Program-made: the position numbers and the translations under genes | Shown here: positions 16,367-16,408 of the stretch, piece by piece | Layout: each line of letters starts with the position of its first letter | Numbering within the stretch: the stretch's first letter is position 1 | The notes under the pieces: generated by a model | What the model was told of the DNA's origin: nothing | Databases searched by the model: none | What the model saw: the letters and a program-made list of their open reading frames with translations, nothing else | NCBI GenBank assembly: GCA_001970855.1 | Contig: LSSN01005706.1 | Location: 1-16,408, forward strand | DNA from: Smittium culicis | Taxonomy: Eukaryota > Kickxellomycota > Harpellomycetes > Harpellales > Legeriomycetaceae | Length of the DNA stretch: 16,408 bases | Reading direction: 5' to 3'

Positions 16367-16408
16367 CCATATCCAATTGATTAAGCCAAGTATACTAGCC
16401 TGATTGGG
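16160..16408 (-). pseudogene. Coding-like fragment open to the right edge, unknown family
   Basis: The minus strand is open from the edge (16408) for 24 codons to TAG 16334-16336 (reading ASILGLINWIWFSHAVFTYY). The same frame then goes on for 43 open codons to a TAA, crosses a second TAA, and ends at TGA 16157-16159. After the TAG comes a strongly hydrophobic stretch (about 16320-16245) followed by FDKTGGLSLSNFW. The start lies outside the window. The FSHAVF motif is shared with the neighbouring fragment. No family is recognised; T-rich DNA on this strand makes the hydrophobic part weak evidence. Confidence 0.3.

Noticed and set aside
1..16408. CRISPR array, bacterial promoter or operon structure
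   Set aside because: No regularly spaced identical repeats, no close-packed genes and no ribosome binding sites; the LINE and MULE relics point to a eukaryotic nuclear genome.

Overview
The window is very A+T-rich DNA (roughly three quarters to four fifths A+T by eye, not counted). It looks like a gene-poor, transposon-filled part of a eukaryotic nuclear genome. I find no intact protein gene, rRNA, tRNA, CRISPR array or bacterial operon. What can be recognised are decayed mobile elements: an L1/Tx1-type LINE, a second fragment of the same LINE family, a Mutator-like (MULE) transposase and, very tentatively, a hAT transposase end. Several further stretches look like protein but match no family I can name. 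The host cannot be fixed from this sequence; a repeat-rich, AT-rich protist or a microsporidian- or early-fungus-like genome would fit.

Layout. Bases 1-448 (minus) hold a coding-like relic that runs off the left edge. Bases ~700-5832 (plus) are a nearly full-length dead LINE: ORF1 with an RNA-binding-like region and a ruined zinc knuckle (745-1360), AP-type endonuclease (~2095-2760), reverse transcriptase (2765-4586), a C-terminal domain with a broken Cys/His motif (4587-5705) and a short 3' end with an A-rich tail. Bases 5833-9917 are mostly AT-rich desert with three coding-like islands (6000-6150 plus, 7883-8089 plus, 8834-9130 minus). Bases 9918-10352 (plus) are another unknown coding-like relic, overlapped by a cluster of short hairpins. 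Bases 10410-11822 show nothing firm. From 11881 to the right edge the protein-like signal is on the minus strand: two uncertain fragments (11881-12403), the MULE relic (12933-14100), an unknown fragment with a membrane segment (14711-14932), the 3' end of a second LINE copy (15281-15900), a fragment with 36-base repeats (15921-16115) and a fragment open to the right edge (16160-16408).

How it works together: the pieces do not form a pathway. ORF1 and ORF2 of the LINE would once have acted together in target-primed reverse transcription, and the MULE transposase would have moved its own element. All carry stops and frameshifts, and the LINE has lost a catalytic aspartate (YADN for YADD). Points worth testing are the pair of related LINE copies in opposite orientation, the in-frame 36-base repeats, the direct repeat near the right edge, and several coding-like frames broken only by TAA/TAG, which raises but does not prove a non-standard code.
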